From Oscillospiraceae bacterium (GTDB lineage: Bacteria; Bacillota; Clostridia; Oscillospirales; Acutalibacteraceae), in contig CADCLS010000004.1 in assembly GCA_902802375.1 (NCBI GenBank), positions 35,378-99,377 on the forward strand: a stretch of DNA of 64,000 bases, read 5' to 3'. Each line of letters opens with the position of its first letter. Position 1 is the stretch's first letter. The notes beneath the pieces are model-generated. The model saw only the letters and a list, made by a program, of their open reading frames with translations, did not search any database and had not been told where the DNA came from. This document shows positions 1 to 8,788 of this stretch, piece by piece. The position numbers were made by a program, and so were the translations under genes.

Positions 1-811
1 AAATATACGGATAATCAAAGTTTTCACGATAGTGTATGCCTATCATTCTGCCCATCCCTATTGCCATATCGGAATAAGCAGAAAAATCAAGATATATCTG
101 AAGCGAAAATGCCAATACGCCCACCCAAAGAGATAAAGCGGGCGCGGTGCTTAGAGTTTTTGTATCAAGCAGACTATCCGCAACACTGCCGCAAGCATTG
201 GCTAAAATAGCCTTTTTAGCAAGGCCAAAGCTGAAACGCCATACGCCGTCCGAAACATCTTCATAACTTGCCCTGCGGCTTAAAAGTTCAGGATATACAT
301 CCTTATAACGGACTATCGGACCTGCTATACACTGATGAAACATACTGACATACAAAAGAAGCATAGAAAAGCTTTTTTGTGCCGATATATCTTTTCTGTA
401 AACATCCGCAACATAGGACACAAGCTGGAATGTATAAAAAGAAATGCCTATAGGCAGTACAAAAGACGGCACGCTCTGCGGAAAACCTACGAGCAGTTTA
501 AGGTTTGTAAGGAAGAATGTTCCGTACTTGAAAACGCCTAAAAGCCCGAGGTTTACTGCGCAGGCTGAAAACAAATAAAACTTTGCTTTTTTTGAGCGAG
601 GAGCGCATTTGTCTATTCTCAGCGCCAAAAAATAATCTGCAGCCGTCATAAAGATTAGCAACAAAACATAAACCGGCTCACCCCATGCATAGAAAATCAG
701 CGAAAATACAAGCATAGTTATATTTTTCGCTTTAATGTTCGGAACAAGCCGATAAACTATTAAATTAAGGGGCAAAAATAAATATAAGAAAAAAAGGCTT
801 GAAAATACCAC
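1..811 (-). CDS. MBOAT family O-acyltransferase, partial (AlgI/DltB-like)
   Basis: Multi-pass membrane O-acyltransferase that would transfer acyl groups (often acetyl) onto extracellular polysaccharide or cell-wall polymer. Only the first 270 or so residues are present; the C-terminal half, which carries the catalytic histidine in this family, lies beyond the window edge. The start is taken as a GTG at 811, preceded by an AAGGGGG ribosome binding site. Visible family signatures are the hydrophobic N-terminus, DYFLALRID near residue 60, FKYGTFF near 95, LPIGISFYTFQ near 120 and HQCIAGPIVRY near 150. The family call is secure. The substrate is not, because the partner genes (such as an SGNH or DltD/AlgJ-like protein) would be off the left edge. 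Confidence 0.9.
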   Translation of the reverse strand, partial: MVFSSLFFLYLFLPLNLIVYRLVPNIKAKNITMLVFSLIFYAWGEPVYVLLLIFMTAADYFLALRIDKCAPRSKKAKFYLFSACAVNLGLLGVFKYGTFFLTNLKLLVGFPQSVPSFVLPIGISFYTFQLVSYVADVYRKDISAQKSFSMLLLYVSMFHQCIAGPIVRYKDVYPELLSRRASYEDVSDGVWRFSFGLAKKAILANACGSVADSLLDTKTLSTAPALSLWVGVLAFSLQIYLDFSAYSDMAIGMGRMIGIHYRENFDYPYI

Positions 812-830
812 CGTCGCACCCCCTTAAAAC

Positions 831-865
831 AATAATAAGTGCGGCAATATGCCGCACTTATTATT
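831..865 (-). terminator. Rho-independent terminator after apeA
   Basis: A perfect inverted repeat with 16-bp arms (AATAATAAGTGCGGCA and its complement) and a 3-base loop. It lies between the apeA stop and the start of the MBOAT gene. On the minus strand it is followed by GTTTT. The AT-rich ends supply the T tract in either direction, but the gene layout makes the minus-strand role the relevant one. Confidence 0.8.
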
Positions 866-921
866 GTATATTAAAAAAAGTTAATGTCAACACATAAATA
901 GTTACAAAATTGCAACTGTGA

Positions 922-2310
922 TTATTTCATAAACTCATACATAGCTCTGTTACACATATATACATCGAGCTTTGCGGTGACCTCAAAAGGTGCGTGCATA
1001 GAAAGCACCGGAACGCCTAAATCAACAACATCTACGCCGAGATTTGCTATATACATAGCAACTGTGCCGCCGCCGCCTACATCTACCCTGCCAAGCTCGC
1101 CTGTTTGCCAGATAATTCCGGCTTTATCAAGCAGAGCGCGTATTTTTGCAACATACTCTGCCGACGCGTCACTCGTGCCGTACTTACCGCGTGAACCGGT
1201 GTACTTTGTGACCACAACGCCGTGATTTAAGAAGCTTGCATTACGCTTTTCCATAACATCTTGAAATGTCGGGTCCATACCGGCGTTTACATCTGCCGAA
1301 AGACAGCTCGAATGGCGTAGTGCTACCGTTTCATCAGAACCGTCATTAAGACAAATATCGTGAACTACATATGAAAGGAATTTAGAATTAAGCCCGGTAT
1401 TACCGTCCGAACCTATCTCTTCTTTGTCAGCAAGAATTGCAACAGCAGTCTTTTCGGGTGCCTTAACATCCAGCACTGCCATAAGCTCACTGTAAGCGCA
1501 AACGCGGTCGTCCTGACCGTAAGCGCCTACAAGCGACCTATCAAATCCTATATCGGTAGCTTTCGCTGCCGGTACCATTTCAAGCTCTGCAGATAAGAAA
1601 TCCTCTTCGGTAATGCCGTATTTTTCGTTTAACAGCTTCAAAATATTAAGCTTTACAAGTTCACTGCCCTCGTCATCTTTGAACGGACGGCTGCCTATCA
1701 TCACATTAAGCTCTTCACCGCGGATTCCGTCAGACAAAGTGCGCTTGCTCTGCTCTGATGCAAGATGCGGAAGAAGGTCGTTTACCACAAACTGCGGCTC
1801 GCCGGGATTTTCACCTATTGAAACGGTGACAACACTGCCGTCCTTCTTAGCAAAAACGCCGTGAAGCGCCAGCGGCACCGTAGGCCACTGATACTTTCTT
1901 ATTCCACCGTAATAGTGGGTTTTGAAAAGCGCAAACTCAACATCCTCATAAAGCGGATTAGGTTTAAGGTCCAGGCGCGGAGAATCAATATGCGCCGCGG
2001 TTATATTAATGCCGCACTCAGCCTTCTTTTCGCCGAATACGACAAAAGCTACCGACTTGCCGCGATTATTGAAGTAAACCTTATCGCCCGGCTTATACTC
2101 TTTTTCGCGCGTAAACGGCTTAAAACCCTTTCGTTCGGCAAGAACTATTGCTGCCGCAGTTGCCTCGCGCTCGGTTTTGGCAAGGTTCAAAAACTCTTTG
2201 TATCCCTCGCAAAAATCATACGCTTGCTTTACGGTTTCATCATCAGACCTCAAATAGCCGTTTTTATTTTCATAAAAAAGCTCTTCTTTGATTTTTTTGT
2301 AATCACTCAT
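922..2310 (-). CDS. apeA: M18 family zinc aminopeptidase
   Basis: Cytoplasmic metallo-aminopeptidase of family M18 (aspartyl-aminopeptidase type), which removes N-terminal residues from peptides. The 462-residue length matches the ApeA subfamily of Clostridia. Recognisable metal-site regions are AAHIDSPRLD around residues 105-114 (first zinc histidine and aspartate), DKEEIGSDGNTG in the middle, GTSDASAEY, and SMHAPFE near the C-terminus with the last zinc histidine. Last gene of the DUF951-prfA-ywlC-coaE-apeA operon; its start overlaps the end of coaE by 8 bases, which suggests translational coupling. The apeA/apeB distinction is made by length and memory of the family, so the symbol is less certain than the family. 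Confidence 0.9.
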   Translation of the reverse strand: MSDYKKIKEELFYENKNGYLRSDDETVKQAYDFCEGYKEFLNLAKTEREATAAAIVLAERKGFKPFTREKEYKPGDKVYFNNRGKSVAFVVFGEKKAECGINITAAHIDSPRLDLKPNPLYEDVEFALFKTHYYGGIRKYQWPTVPLALHGVFAKKDGSVVTVSIGENPGEPQFVVNDLLPHLASEQSKRTLSDGIRGEELNVMIGSRPFKDDEGSELVKLNILKLLNEKYGITEEDFLSAELEMVPAAKATDIGFDRSLVGAYGQDDRVCAYSELMAVLDVKAPEKTAVAILADKEEIGSDGNTGLNSKFLSYVVHDICLNDGSDETVALRHSSCLSADVNAGMDPTFQDVMEKRNASFLNHGVVVTKYTGSRGKYGTSDASAEYVAKIRALLDKAGIIWQTGELGRVDVGGGGTVAMYIANLGVDVVDLGVPVLSMHAPFEVTAKLDVYMCNRAMYEFMK

Positions 2311-2896
2311 AATTCTTTCCTCCGATTATATCTTCTAAGTATATTTTAACCTTTTTTTCAAAACTGTCAATATCACCGTCGTTAACAAATACCGTATTGA
2401 CTCTGTCTGTGTAAAACTTATCCGGCTTCCCGGCTGATATACGCATATCCGCCGCTGTATTTTCAAGACCGTCACGCTCGATAATTCTTTTCTTTCGCAA
2501 TTTTGTAGGCGACAATACCGCGACGGTTGAATTGCAAATTTTATCCATACCGCTTTCAAAAAGCGTGGGTGCGTCCAAAAGCACGAAATCGCCGGTTATT
2601 TTACCATTAACTATTTCGCGTATATAAGGCAATATAGTCTTATTAAGCAGTTCTGTTTTTTCTTTGCTTGAAAATGCCAGCAAAGCAAGCTTTTTACGGT
2701 CAAGCTCACCGTTTCCTGCCAGTATCTCTTTTCCGAATACGGCAGTTAACGCTTCTAACCCCGGTTTGCCCTTTTTAACCGCTTCGCGAGCTGATATATC
2801 ACAATCAATAACATTAAAGCCAAAAGCTGCGGCACACGCCGAAAAAATGCTTTTCCCGGCGCCCGTAGGTCCGGTCAATCCTAAAACATAGCTCAT
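2303..2896 (-). CDS. coaE: Dephospho-CoA kinase
   Basis: Catalyses the last step of coenzyme A synthesis, ATP-dependent phosphorylation of dephospho-CoA on the 3'-hydroxyl of the ribose. The P-loop GPTGAGKS sits at residues 9-16 and is followed by VIDCD, the conserved acidic substrate-site segment of CoaE; LLDAPTLFESG is the typical (L)xPLLFE-like region. Length 197 residues is normal. It overlaps ywlC upstream by 4 bases (ATGA type) and apeA downstream by 8 bases, so it is an internal gene of a tight operon. Confidence 0.93.
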   Translation of the reverse strand: MSYVLGLTGPTGAGKSIFSACAAAFGFNVIDCDISAREAVKKGKPGLEALTAVFGKEILAGNGELDRKKLALLAFSSKEKTELLNKTILPYIREIVNGKITGDFVLLDAPTLFESGMDKICNSTVAVLSPTKLRKKRIIERDGLENTAADMRISAGKPDKFYTDRVNTVFVNDGDIDSFEKKVKIYLEDIIGGKNYE

Positions 2897-3915
2897 AGCT
2901 TTATCACCTTAAATCCTGCCGCGCGAATAAGGCGGTTGTAAACCGCAAGCCCCATACCTTTTTTATCAGGAGCGTGAACATAAACGGAATGTACACCGAG
3001 CGTATCAACCTGCCTTAGTGCTGAAAATAAGTTTTTAGCAAGAATATACGGATTATCTTTTTTGCCGTATACTATCTTTGTAGCATTTATTTTATTTGCT
3101 TCATCGCTAAAGCATACTGCTGCACAATTCTCTTTAGAGTTTACAAAAGATACATAGTTATCGCTTTCGCCCTCAACTAAAAATGTCTCTGTTTTCGGTG
3201 CATAATGCTTATAAAGCATACCCGGCGAAGCCACCGGCATATCCTTTTGAGGCTCTCGTAAAACCGCACTGTCTATAACCAAATCCGGCAAAAGCTCTGA
3301 AAGCTCCTCAGCCGTTACCGCACCCGGTCGCAAAAGCCTTGGCGGACTTGAAAAAAGCGCCACCACGGTAGACTCAACGCCTACCGTGCAGTCCTCTCCG
3401 CAGACTATCGCGTCAACCCTTCCGTCAAGGTCGGCAATTACATGTTCGGCGGTTGTGGGACTGGGTGAGCCTGAAATATTAGCGCTTGGTGCCGCAAGAG
3501 GAAGTCCGCTTGAAGCAATTATATCGCGTGCCGCTTTTGAAGACGGCATACGAACCGCTACTGTATCAAGCCCTGCCGATACGCTTTTCGCTATCGTTTC
3601 TTTTCTTTTTAGCACCATAGTAAGTGGCCCCGGCCAAAATCTTCGGGCAAGCTTTTTTGCCACTTCCGGAATATCGTCCGCAACGCTTTCAAGCTCTTTA
3701 ATATCACTTATATGAACTATTAACGGATTATTTTGCGGTCTGCCTTTAGCGGCAAAAACCTTCTTTATAGCCTCGTCATCAAGAGCGCTTGCGGCAAGCC
3801 CGTAAACCGTTTCGGTAGGTATCGCAACAATTCCGCCGCGCCTTAATATCTCGCCTGCTCTGGCAACACCTTGCGCCCAATCACCCGAAATTATATCGAT
3901 TTTTTCGGTATTCAT
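2893..3915 (-). CDS. ywlC: L-threonylcarbamoyladenylate synthase (Sua5/YwlC)
   Basis: Makes threonylcarbamoyl-AMP from threonine, bicarbonate and ATP, the first step of t6A37 modification of ANN-decoding tRNAs. The YrdC-type catalytic domain fills about residues 12-200, with the signatures [29 protein letters not shown] and [12 protein letters not shown]. The C-terminal 130 residues form the extra Sua5 domain, so this is the long YwlC/Sua5 form rather than the short TsaC. It overlaps prfA by 4 bases and coaE by 4 bases. Pairing with prfA is common in Firmicutes. Confidence 0.93.
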   Translation of the reverse strand: MNTEKIDIISGDWAQGVARAGEILRRGGIVAIPTETVYGLAASALDDEAIKKVFAAKGRPQNNPLIVHISDIKELESVADDIPEVAKKLARRFWPGPLTMVLKRKETIAKSVSAGLDTVAVRMPSSKAARDIIASSGLPLAAPSANISGSPSPTTAEHVIADLDGRVDAIVCGEDCTVGVESTVVALFSSPPRLLRPGAVTAEELSELLPDLVIDSAVLREPQKDMPVASPGMLYKHYAPKTETFLVEGESDNYVSFVNSKENCAAVCFSDEANKINATKIVYGKKDNPYILAKNLFSALRQVDTLGVHSVYVHAPDKKGMGLAVYNRLIRAAGFKVIKL

Positions 3916-4991
3916 AAGGCGTTCTCCTGCGATTTGAGGGCTTCTGTTCGATAATATGTTGTAAGAGCATCAACTATTTCATCAATATTTCCGTTCATTA
4001 TGCTGTCAAGCTTATAAAGGGTAAGCCCTATGCGGTGGTCGGTAACGCGCCCCTGAGGGAAATTATATGTCCTTATCCTTTCACTCCTGTCGCCCGTACC
4101 CACCTGAGCGCGACGGTCGCTTGCAACGGCGGCGTCAGCCTTTGCTTTTTCGGCGTCGAAAAGCCTTGCACGAAGCACTTTAAGAGCCTTATCCTTGTTT
4201 TTGAACTGACTGCGCTCATCCTGGCACTCAACCACCGTACCTGTAGGAATGTGTGTGACTCTTATGGCGGAAGAGGTTTTATTGATATGCTGACCGCCGG
4301 CACCCGACGAGCGAAATGTATCTATTTTAAGGTCGGCAGGATTAAGCTCAAATTCAACCTCATCCGCTTCGGGAAGCACAGCAACGGTAACGGTAGAAGT
4401 GTGAACTCTGCCCTGCGTTTCGGTATCAGGCACGCGCTGAACGCGGTGAACACCGCTTTCGTACTTAAAGCGCGAATATGCACCGGCACCCTCAATCATA
4501 AAGCTTATTTCCTTATATCCGCCAAGCTCGGTTTCGTTTGCGTTTGTGACCTCAACCGCAAAATGATGACTTTCCGCATACATCGTATACATCCTGAAAA
4601 GACTGCCTGCAAAAAGCGCCGCCTCTTCGCCGCCTGCTCCGCCTCGGATTTCTATTATTACATTTTTATCGTCGTTTGGGTCTTTGGGCAAAAGCAAAAG
4701 CTTTAATTCTTCCGAGGACGAAGCAACGGTTGCCTTTGATTTTTTAAGCTCCTCTTCTGCAAGCTCCCTGAAATCCTTGTCAATTCCCGAAGACGAGAGT
4801 ATTTCTTCCGCCTCCTTTAAGGCGTTTTGAGCCGCAGTATATTCGCGGTATTTTTCTACAATCGGGGAAAGCTCACTGTGCTCTTTTATAAGGCGTGTAA
4901 ACTGTTCGTTATCCGATATAACTTCGGGACGGGTAAGCTCGACCGATATTTGTTCAAAGCGGTTTTCTACCGCTGATAGTTGTTCAAACAT
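3912..4991 (-). CDS. prfA: Peptide chain release factor 1
   Basis: Class I release factor that reads UAA and UAG and triggers hydrolysis of peptidyl-tRNA. The GGQ motif is present in [16 protein letters not shown], as are the preceding [16 protein letters not shown] segment and the decoding-domain region around [13 protein letters not shown]. Length 359 residues is standard. The start codon overlaps the DUF951 stop by one base (TAATG), a clear sign of coupled translation. Second gene of a five-gene minus-strand operon. Confidence 0.97.
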   Translation of the reverse strand: MFEQLSAVENRFEQISVELTRPEVISDNEQFTRLIKEHSELSPIVEKYREYTAAQNALKEAEEILSSSGIDKDFRELAEEELKKSKATVASSSEELKLLLLPKDPNDDKNVIIEIRGGAGGEEAALFAGSLFRMYTMYAESHHFAVEVTNANETELGGYKEISFMIEGAGAYSRFKYESGVHRVQRVPDTETQGRVHTSTVTVAVLPEADEVEFELNPADLKIDTFRSSGAGGQHINKTSSAIRVTHIPTGTVVECQDERSQFKNKDKALKVLRARLFDAEKAKADAAVASDRRAQVGTGDRSERIRTYNFPQGRVTDHRIGLTLYKLDSIMNGNIDEIVDALTTYYRTEALKSQENAL

Positions 4992-5179
4992 TATTTTTCT
5001 CCGTTATCCAGTATCTTTTTTATTGCCTTTTCAGCAGACCTGCGAGGTATCATAACCTCTCTGCCGCAGCCTGTGCATACGAGTTTGAAATCCATACCTA
5101 TACGGGATATTCTGAAAGTGTCGCTTCCGCAAGGGTGCTTCTTTTTCATTTTAACGATATTGCCAACACCAATTTCCAT
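4991..5179 (-). CDS. DUF951 family small protein
   Basis: A 62-residue basic protein matching the DUF951 family, which is found widely in Firmicutes and has no established role known to me. The visible pattern [34 protein letters not shown] contains one Cys in HPCG and a CTGC pair, a possible small metal or nucleic-acid binding fold. It has a strong ribosome binding site (GGAGGGA) and is the promoter-proximal gene of the operon, joined to prfA by TAATG. Confidence 0.85.
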   Translation of the reverse strand: MEIGVGNIVKMKKKHPCGSDTFRISRIGMDFKLVCTGCGREVMIPRRSAEKAIKKILDNGEK

Positions 5180-5205
5180 ATATTCTCCCTCCGCACTTCA
5201 TTCTA

Positions 5206-5234
5206 ATTATATAACATATTTTTCCTCTTGGCAA
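5206..5234 (-). promoter_or_regulatory. Promoter of the DUF951-prfA operon
   Basis: On the minus strand TTGCCA (5234-5229) and TATAAT (5211-5206) are separated by 17 bases, and the DUF951 start follows about 27 bases downstream. It is divergent from the lysine riboswitch promoter. Confidence 0.65.
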
Positions 5235-5276
5235 GCATTGTTCCCGAAAAATAGTCTGTCTTCACGCAAAAAACGG

Positions 5277-5305
5277 TTGACAAAGTATACTTTATGTGCA
5301 ATAAT
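5277..5305 (+). promoter_or_regulatory. Promoter of the lysine riboswitch/ABC operon
   Basis: TTGACA at 5277-5282 and AATAAT at 5300-5305 with a 17-base spacer. The riboswitch begins about 20 bases downstream. Confidence 0.75.
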
Positions 5306-5327
5306 AGTGAAAACTGAAATCGCTTTT

Positions 5328-5490
5328 GATAGAGGTGCGGCGTTTATCAGTAGTATGTTGCTTAAAAGGCATCGGCAATATGCGAAAGGAACCGCCGCCG
5401 AAGGAAAGTCAGGTTTTGCCTTAAAACCTCTTTTCTGGGCCGTAAGGGAAACACTCTGCGGACTGTCGCGTTCATTCGCGGAGGGCTATC
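5328..5490 (+). promoter_or_regulatory. Lysine riboswitch (L-box) aptamer
   Basis: The leader carries the conserved lysine aptamer blocks in order: GATAGAGGTGC, AGTAG, AAAGGCA, GAAAGGAACC, CGCCGAAGG, GGGCCG, AAGGGAAAC, CTGCGGACTGTC and GGAGGGCTATC. P1 is formed by GATAG (5328-5332) and CTATC (5486-5490). It is followed by an intrinsic terminator, so lysine binding is expected to stop transcription of the downstream ABC transporter operon. This is the main evidence that the transporter carries lysine. Confidence 0.96.
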
Positions 5491-5508
5491 GCGTGTGTTT
5501 GTGTGTTT

Positions 5509-5546
5509 AACGCCTGTGATACTCTCGCTATCACAGGCGTTTTATT
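5509..5546 (+). terminator. Riboswitch expression-platform terminator
   Basis: A 13-bp perfect stem (AACGCCTGTGATA, loop CTCTCGC, complement ending 5541) followed by TTTATTT. The P1 3' strand TATCGCG (5487-5493) can pair with TGTGATA (5515-5521) of the terminator 5' arm, giving a plausible antiterminator when lysine is absent. Confidence 0.88.
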
Positions 5547-5567
5547 TGAAAAAGGAGAATGACTGAA

Positions 5568-6410
5568 ATGAAAAGAATTATTACTGTAATTGCAGTGCTC
5601 GCACTGGTACTTGGCCTGTCGGCGTGCGGAAGTAAGGTTGACCCTGCAAAGGACCTTGAAAATGCAAAGTCTGCCGGCGTGCTTAAGGTTGGTATGGAAT
5701 GCGCATACGCACCTTTTAACTGGACACAGACTGACGATAAAGACGGCGCCGTAAAAATTGCAAATGCCGAAGGCTATGCTAACGGTTACGATGTTCAGGT
5801 CGCAAAGACTATTGCTGATAAAATCGGCGTAAAGCTTGAAGTTTATGCATACGAATGGGATGCGCTTATTCCTGCAGTTGAATCAGGTAAGCTTGATTGT
5901 ATCATAGCCGGTATGAGTCCGACAGAAGACAGAAAGCAGACCATAGATTTCTCTTCAAATTACTACATTTCAAACCTTGTAATTATTGTTAAGAAAGACA
6001 GTCCGTTTGCTTCGGCTAAGTCTCTTGCAGATTTCACAGGCGCTAAAATCAACGCACAGGACGGCACATTCCACATAGAAGCTGCAAAGCAGATTAAGGA
6101 TGTTGTAACCGCACCTATGAAAGACTTTACAACGCTTTATACCGCCGTTACCGCCGGTACTATTGACGGTTATATTGCCGAAGAGCCGACAGCTTTCCAG
6201 GTATGCGGAAATAATGCGGACCTTGCCTATGTTGCACTTGTCAATAATGACACAGGCTTTAAGTGTGCCGAGGGCGATACCGCTATCGCCGTAGGTTTGC
6301 GCAAAGGTTCTTCTCTTAATGCGGATGTTTCCGCCGCAATAGACGGTATTTCGGTTGAAGAACGCACTGAAATTATGAAGAAAATGGTAGAAATTGCTCC
6401 TGCCGAATAA
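5568..6410 (+). CDS. Amino-acid ABC transporter substrate-binding lipoprotein (probably lysine)
   Basis: Extracellular solute-binding lipoprotein of the polar amino-acid family (SBP family 3). An ATG at 5559 sits only one base after the GGAG box, so the ATG at 5568 is preferred; it gives a normal 10-base spacing and a 280-residue protein. The signal peptide ends in the lipobox LSAC. Family motifs include GVLKVGMECAYAPFNW, the GYDVQVAKTIADKIG segment, WDALIPAVESGKLDCIIAGMS and the late DGYIAEEP. First gene of a three-gene ABC operon under a lysine riboswitch. Confidence 0.93.
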   Translation: MKRIITVIAVLALVLGLSACGSKVDPAKDLENAKSAGVLKVGMECAYAPFNWTQTDDKDGAVKIANAEGYANGYDVQVAKTIADKIGVKLEVYAYEWDALIPAVESGKLDCIIAGMSPTEDRKQTIDFSSNYYISNLVIIVKKDSPFASAKSLADFTGAKINAQDGTFHIEAAKQIKDVVTAPMKDFTTLYTAVTAGTIDGYIAEEPTAFQVCGNNADLAYVALVNNDTGFKCAEGDTAIAVGLRKGSSLNADVSAAIDGISVEERTEIMKKMVEIAPAE

Positions 6411-6429
6411 TAATTGAGGTTTTTATAGA

Positions 6430-7206
6430 ATGTCACTTTTTTCTGATATTGCGGTCGTATGGTCAAAATACGGCACGCAAATTCTAAGCGGTATCGGCAA
6501 CACAGTATTAATTTCGATAATCGGTACGCTTATAGGTCTTGTAATAGGTCTGTTTAACGGCGTTATCCGTACAATGCCTACTGCTAAAAATCCTCTTGCC
6601 AGAGGTGCTATGAAGATAGTAAACTGGATAATCAATGCCTATGTCGAGGTGTTCAGAGGAACGCCTATGATGGTACAAGCGATGATTATTTACTGGGGTT
6701 ACGCATATATGAACGGCGGCGATTCACTGCCGCTTATCCCTGCAGGTATAGCAATAGTATCAATTAACACCGGTGCGTATATTACCGAGATTGTCAGAGG
6801 CGGTATAATATCGATTGACCGCGGTCAGTTCGAGGGCGCTATGAGCATAGGTATGACGCATTTTAGCACTATGATACATATCATAATCCCACAGGTTATG
6901 CGCAATATTCTGCCGAGTGTATCAAACGAGTTTGTTGTGAACATAAAAGATACTTCGGTGCTTAATGTTATCGGTGTTACCGAGCTTTATTTCTATGCCG
7001 CGTCAGCCGCTAAAAACAGTTATAAGATTTTTGCAAGCTATCTTATCGCGTGCGCTATTTATTTCTGCCTCACATTTACCGTAACTCGCATTTTGCGTTT
7101 TATTGAAAAGAAGATAGAGGGCAAGGCAAATTATACCGTTTTCGGTTCTCAAAGCGACTCTACTGCTGAAATTCATCTGAACAAGGAGGAGACCGCGAAT
7201 GTCTGA
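6430..7206 (+). CDS. Amino-acid ABC transporter permease
   Basis: Integral membrane subunit of the HisM/GlnP-type family. The N-terminal hydrophobic block [16 protein letters not shown], the conserved [19 protein letters not shown] segment and the EAA-loop-like stretch [35 protein letters not shown] that contacts the ATPase are visible. It lies 19 bases after the binding protein and overlaps the ATPase gene by 8 bases. Substrate specificity, probably lysine, is inferred from the riboswitch. Confidence 0.94.
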   Translation: MSLFSDIAVVWSKYGTQILSGIGNTVLISIIGTLIGLVIGLFNGVIRTMPTAKNPLARGAMKIVNWIINAYVEVFRGTPMMVQAMIIYWGYAYMNGGDSLPLIPAGIAIVSINTGAYITEIVRGGIISIDRGQFEGAMSIGMTHFSTMIHIIIPQVMRNILPSVSNEFVVNIKDTSVLNVIGVTELYFYAASAAKNSYKIFASYLIACAIYFCLTFTVTRILRFIEKKIEGKANYTVFGSQSDSTAEIHLNKEETANV

Positions 7207-7936
7207 AAGCGTTATAGAAATAAAACACCTCAAAAAGACCTTTGGTGAAAATATCGTGCTTAAGGATATTGATTTTTCAATATCCAAGGGAGAGACAGTG
7301 AGTGTTATCGGCTCTTCCGGTTCGGGAAAGAGCACAATGCTTCGTTGCGTAAATCTGCTCGAAACTCCTACAGGCGGAGAGATACTTTTTCACGGCAAGA
7401 ACATTCAAACCGAGCTTGATATATCCGAATACAGAGCAAAGGTCGGAATGGTTTTCCAGTCTTTTAATCTTTTTGATAATCTTAATGTTCTCGGGAACTG
7501 TATGATAGGGCAGACATCGGTTCTCGGCAGAGATAAAAAGACTGCAGAAGCTAAAGCTATGGAATACCTTGACAAGGTAGGTATGACACCTTATATCAAC
7601 GCAAAGCCCCGTCAGCTCTCCGGCGGACAAAAGCAGAGAGTGGCCATAGCGCGCGCTCTTGCTATGGACCCGGAGGTTATACTTTTCGATGAGCCTACAA
7701 GCGCGCTTGACCCGGAAATGGTCGGCGAAGTGCTGACGGTTATGAAAAGGCTTTCCGAATCTGGTATGACTATGATAGTGGTAACCCACGAAATGGCATT
7801 TGCCCGTGATGTGAGCGACCGAGTGATTTTTATGAACGACGGTTATATTTGCGAGCAGGGAACGCCTGAAGATGTATTCGGCGCGCCAAAGCGCGAGGAA
7901 ACTAAAAGCTTCCTTTCAAGATTTCTTAATCAGTGA
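7199..7936 (+). CDS. Amino-acid ABC transporter ATP-binding protein
   Basis: ATPase subunit of the polar amino-acid uptake system. Walker A is GSSGSGKST near residue 38, the signature motif is [15 protein letters not shown], and Walker B is [14 protein letters not shown] with the following H-loop VTHEM. The length, 245 residues, is standard for GlnQ/HisP-type ATPases. It overlaps the permease gene by 8 bases and is followed directly by a strong terminator, so the operon is complete with three genes. Confidence 0.95.
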   Translation: MSESVIEIKHLKKTFGENIVLKDIDFSISKGETVSVIGSSGSGKSTMLRCVNLLETPTGGEILFHGKNIQTELDISEYRAKVGMVFQSFNLFDNLNVLGNCMIGQTSVLGRDKKTAEAKAMEYLDKVGMTPYINAKPRQLSGGQKQRVAIARALAMDPEVILFDEPTSALDPEMVGEVLTVMKRLSESGMTMIVVTHEMAFARDVSDRVIFMNDGYICEQGTPEDVFGAPKREETKSFLSRFLNQ

Positions 7937-7937
7937 A

Positions 7938-7963
7938 AAAAGCAGGGCGTCCGCCCTGCTTTT
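7938..7963 (+). terminator. Terminator of the lysine ABC operon
   Basis: A 12-bp arm AAAAGCAGGGCG and its exact complement around a two-base loop, ending in TTTT. It begins just after the ATPase stop codon. Confidence 0.88.
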
Positions 7964-8019
7964 AAGATATGAATATTAGGCTTACACTCGACAAGAACAA
8001 AATTTAGGAGAAAATACAA

Positions 8020-8787
8020 ATGAGAATGGTAATAAAAGTGGGAACATCCACGCTTACCTATAAAACCGGAAAGCTTAACATCAGAGCTTTCGAACGGCTC
8101 ACAACCGTTATATCAGGGCTTAAAAATTCGGGTATGGAGGTGATTTTGGTATCGTCCGGCGCAATAGGTATGGGCGTAGGAAAGTTAGGCTTATTATCCC
8201 GTCCGGAGGATATACCCACGAAGCAGGCGGCGGCGGCAGTAGGTCAAAGCGAGCTTATGTATATGTACGATAAATATTTCGGAGAATATCATCATACGGC
8301 GGCTCAGATGCTTATAACTGCCAACGATTTTGAAGACAGTGAAAAGCATTTGAATTTAACCAACACTCTCGCCCGGCTTTTAGAGCTTGGGGCTTTGCCG
8401 GTTGTAAACGAAAACGATACAGTATCTACCGCAGAGCTTAGCATCGGAGATAATGATACGCTTTCCGCGCTTGTTGCGATTGACGCTAAGGCTGATATTC
8501 TTGTACTTGTATCAGATATAGGGGGACTTTATACCGCGGACCCTCACAAGGATAAAAACGCCGAGCTTATATCGGTTGTTGATAATGTTGATGATGTGCT
8601 CAGCTTAGGTGAGGGTACGGTTTCGGTACTGGGTACCGGAGGAATGGCCACAAAGCTTCAGGCGGCCAAGCTCGTTACCGAAAAAGGAATAGATATGATA
8701 ATCGTAAACGGAGCAAAACCCGAAGTGCTCTACGATATAGCCGAAGGAAAAAATGTCGGCACAAAGTTTGTAGGAAAGAAGAAATAA
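8020..8787 (+). CDS. proB: Glutamate 5-kinase, short form
   Basis: Phosphorylates glutamate to gamma-glutamyl phosphate, the first step of proline synthesis. The amino-acid kinase fold is marked by VIKVGTSTL near the start, VSSGAIGMGVGKL, QAAAAVGQSELMYMY, and NENDTVST followed by IGDNDTLSA. At 255 residues it lacks the C-terminal PUA domain of the longer enterobacterial enzyme, a form common in Firmicutes. It is preceded by a TAGGAG ribosome binding site and is separated by one base from proA. Confidence 0.95.
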   Translation: MRMVIKVGTSTLTYKTGKLNIRAFERLTTVISGLKNSGMEVILVSSGAIGMGVGKLGLLSRPEDIPTKQAAAAVGQSELMYMYDKYFGEYHHTAAQMLITANDFEDSEKHLNLTNTLARLLELGALPVVNENDTVSTAELSIGDNDTLSALVAIDAKADILVLVSDIGGLYTADPHKDKNAELISVVDNVDDVLSLGEGTVSVLGTGGMATKLQAAKLVTEKGIDMIIVNGAKPEVLYDIAEGKNVGTKFVGKKK

Positions 8788-8788
8788 A

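Noticed and set aside
335-541. Plus-strand open frame of 68 codons
   Set aside because: It is antisense to the MBOAT gene, whose minus-strand frame carries clear family motifs throughout; no ribosome binding site.
1861-2349. Long plus-strand frame opposite apeA
   Set aside because: Shadow of the M18 peptidase gene; composition typical of antisense.
4980-5510. Plus-strand open frame spanning the region before the ABC operon
   Set aside because: It crosses the promoter and the whole lysine riboswitch, which explain the sequence better.
8020-8787. proB as truncated because it lacks the PUA domain
   Set aside because: The 255-residue form is a common complete version in Firmicutes and all kinase motifs are present.
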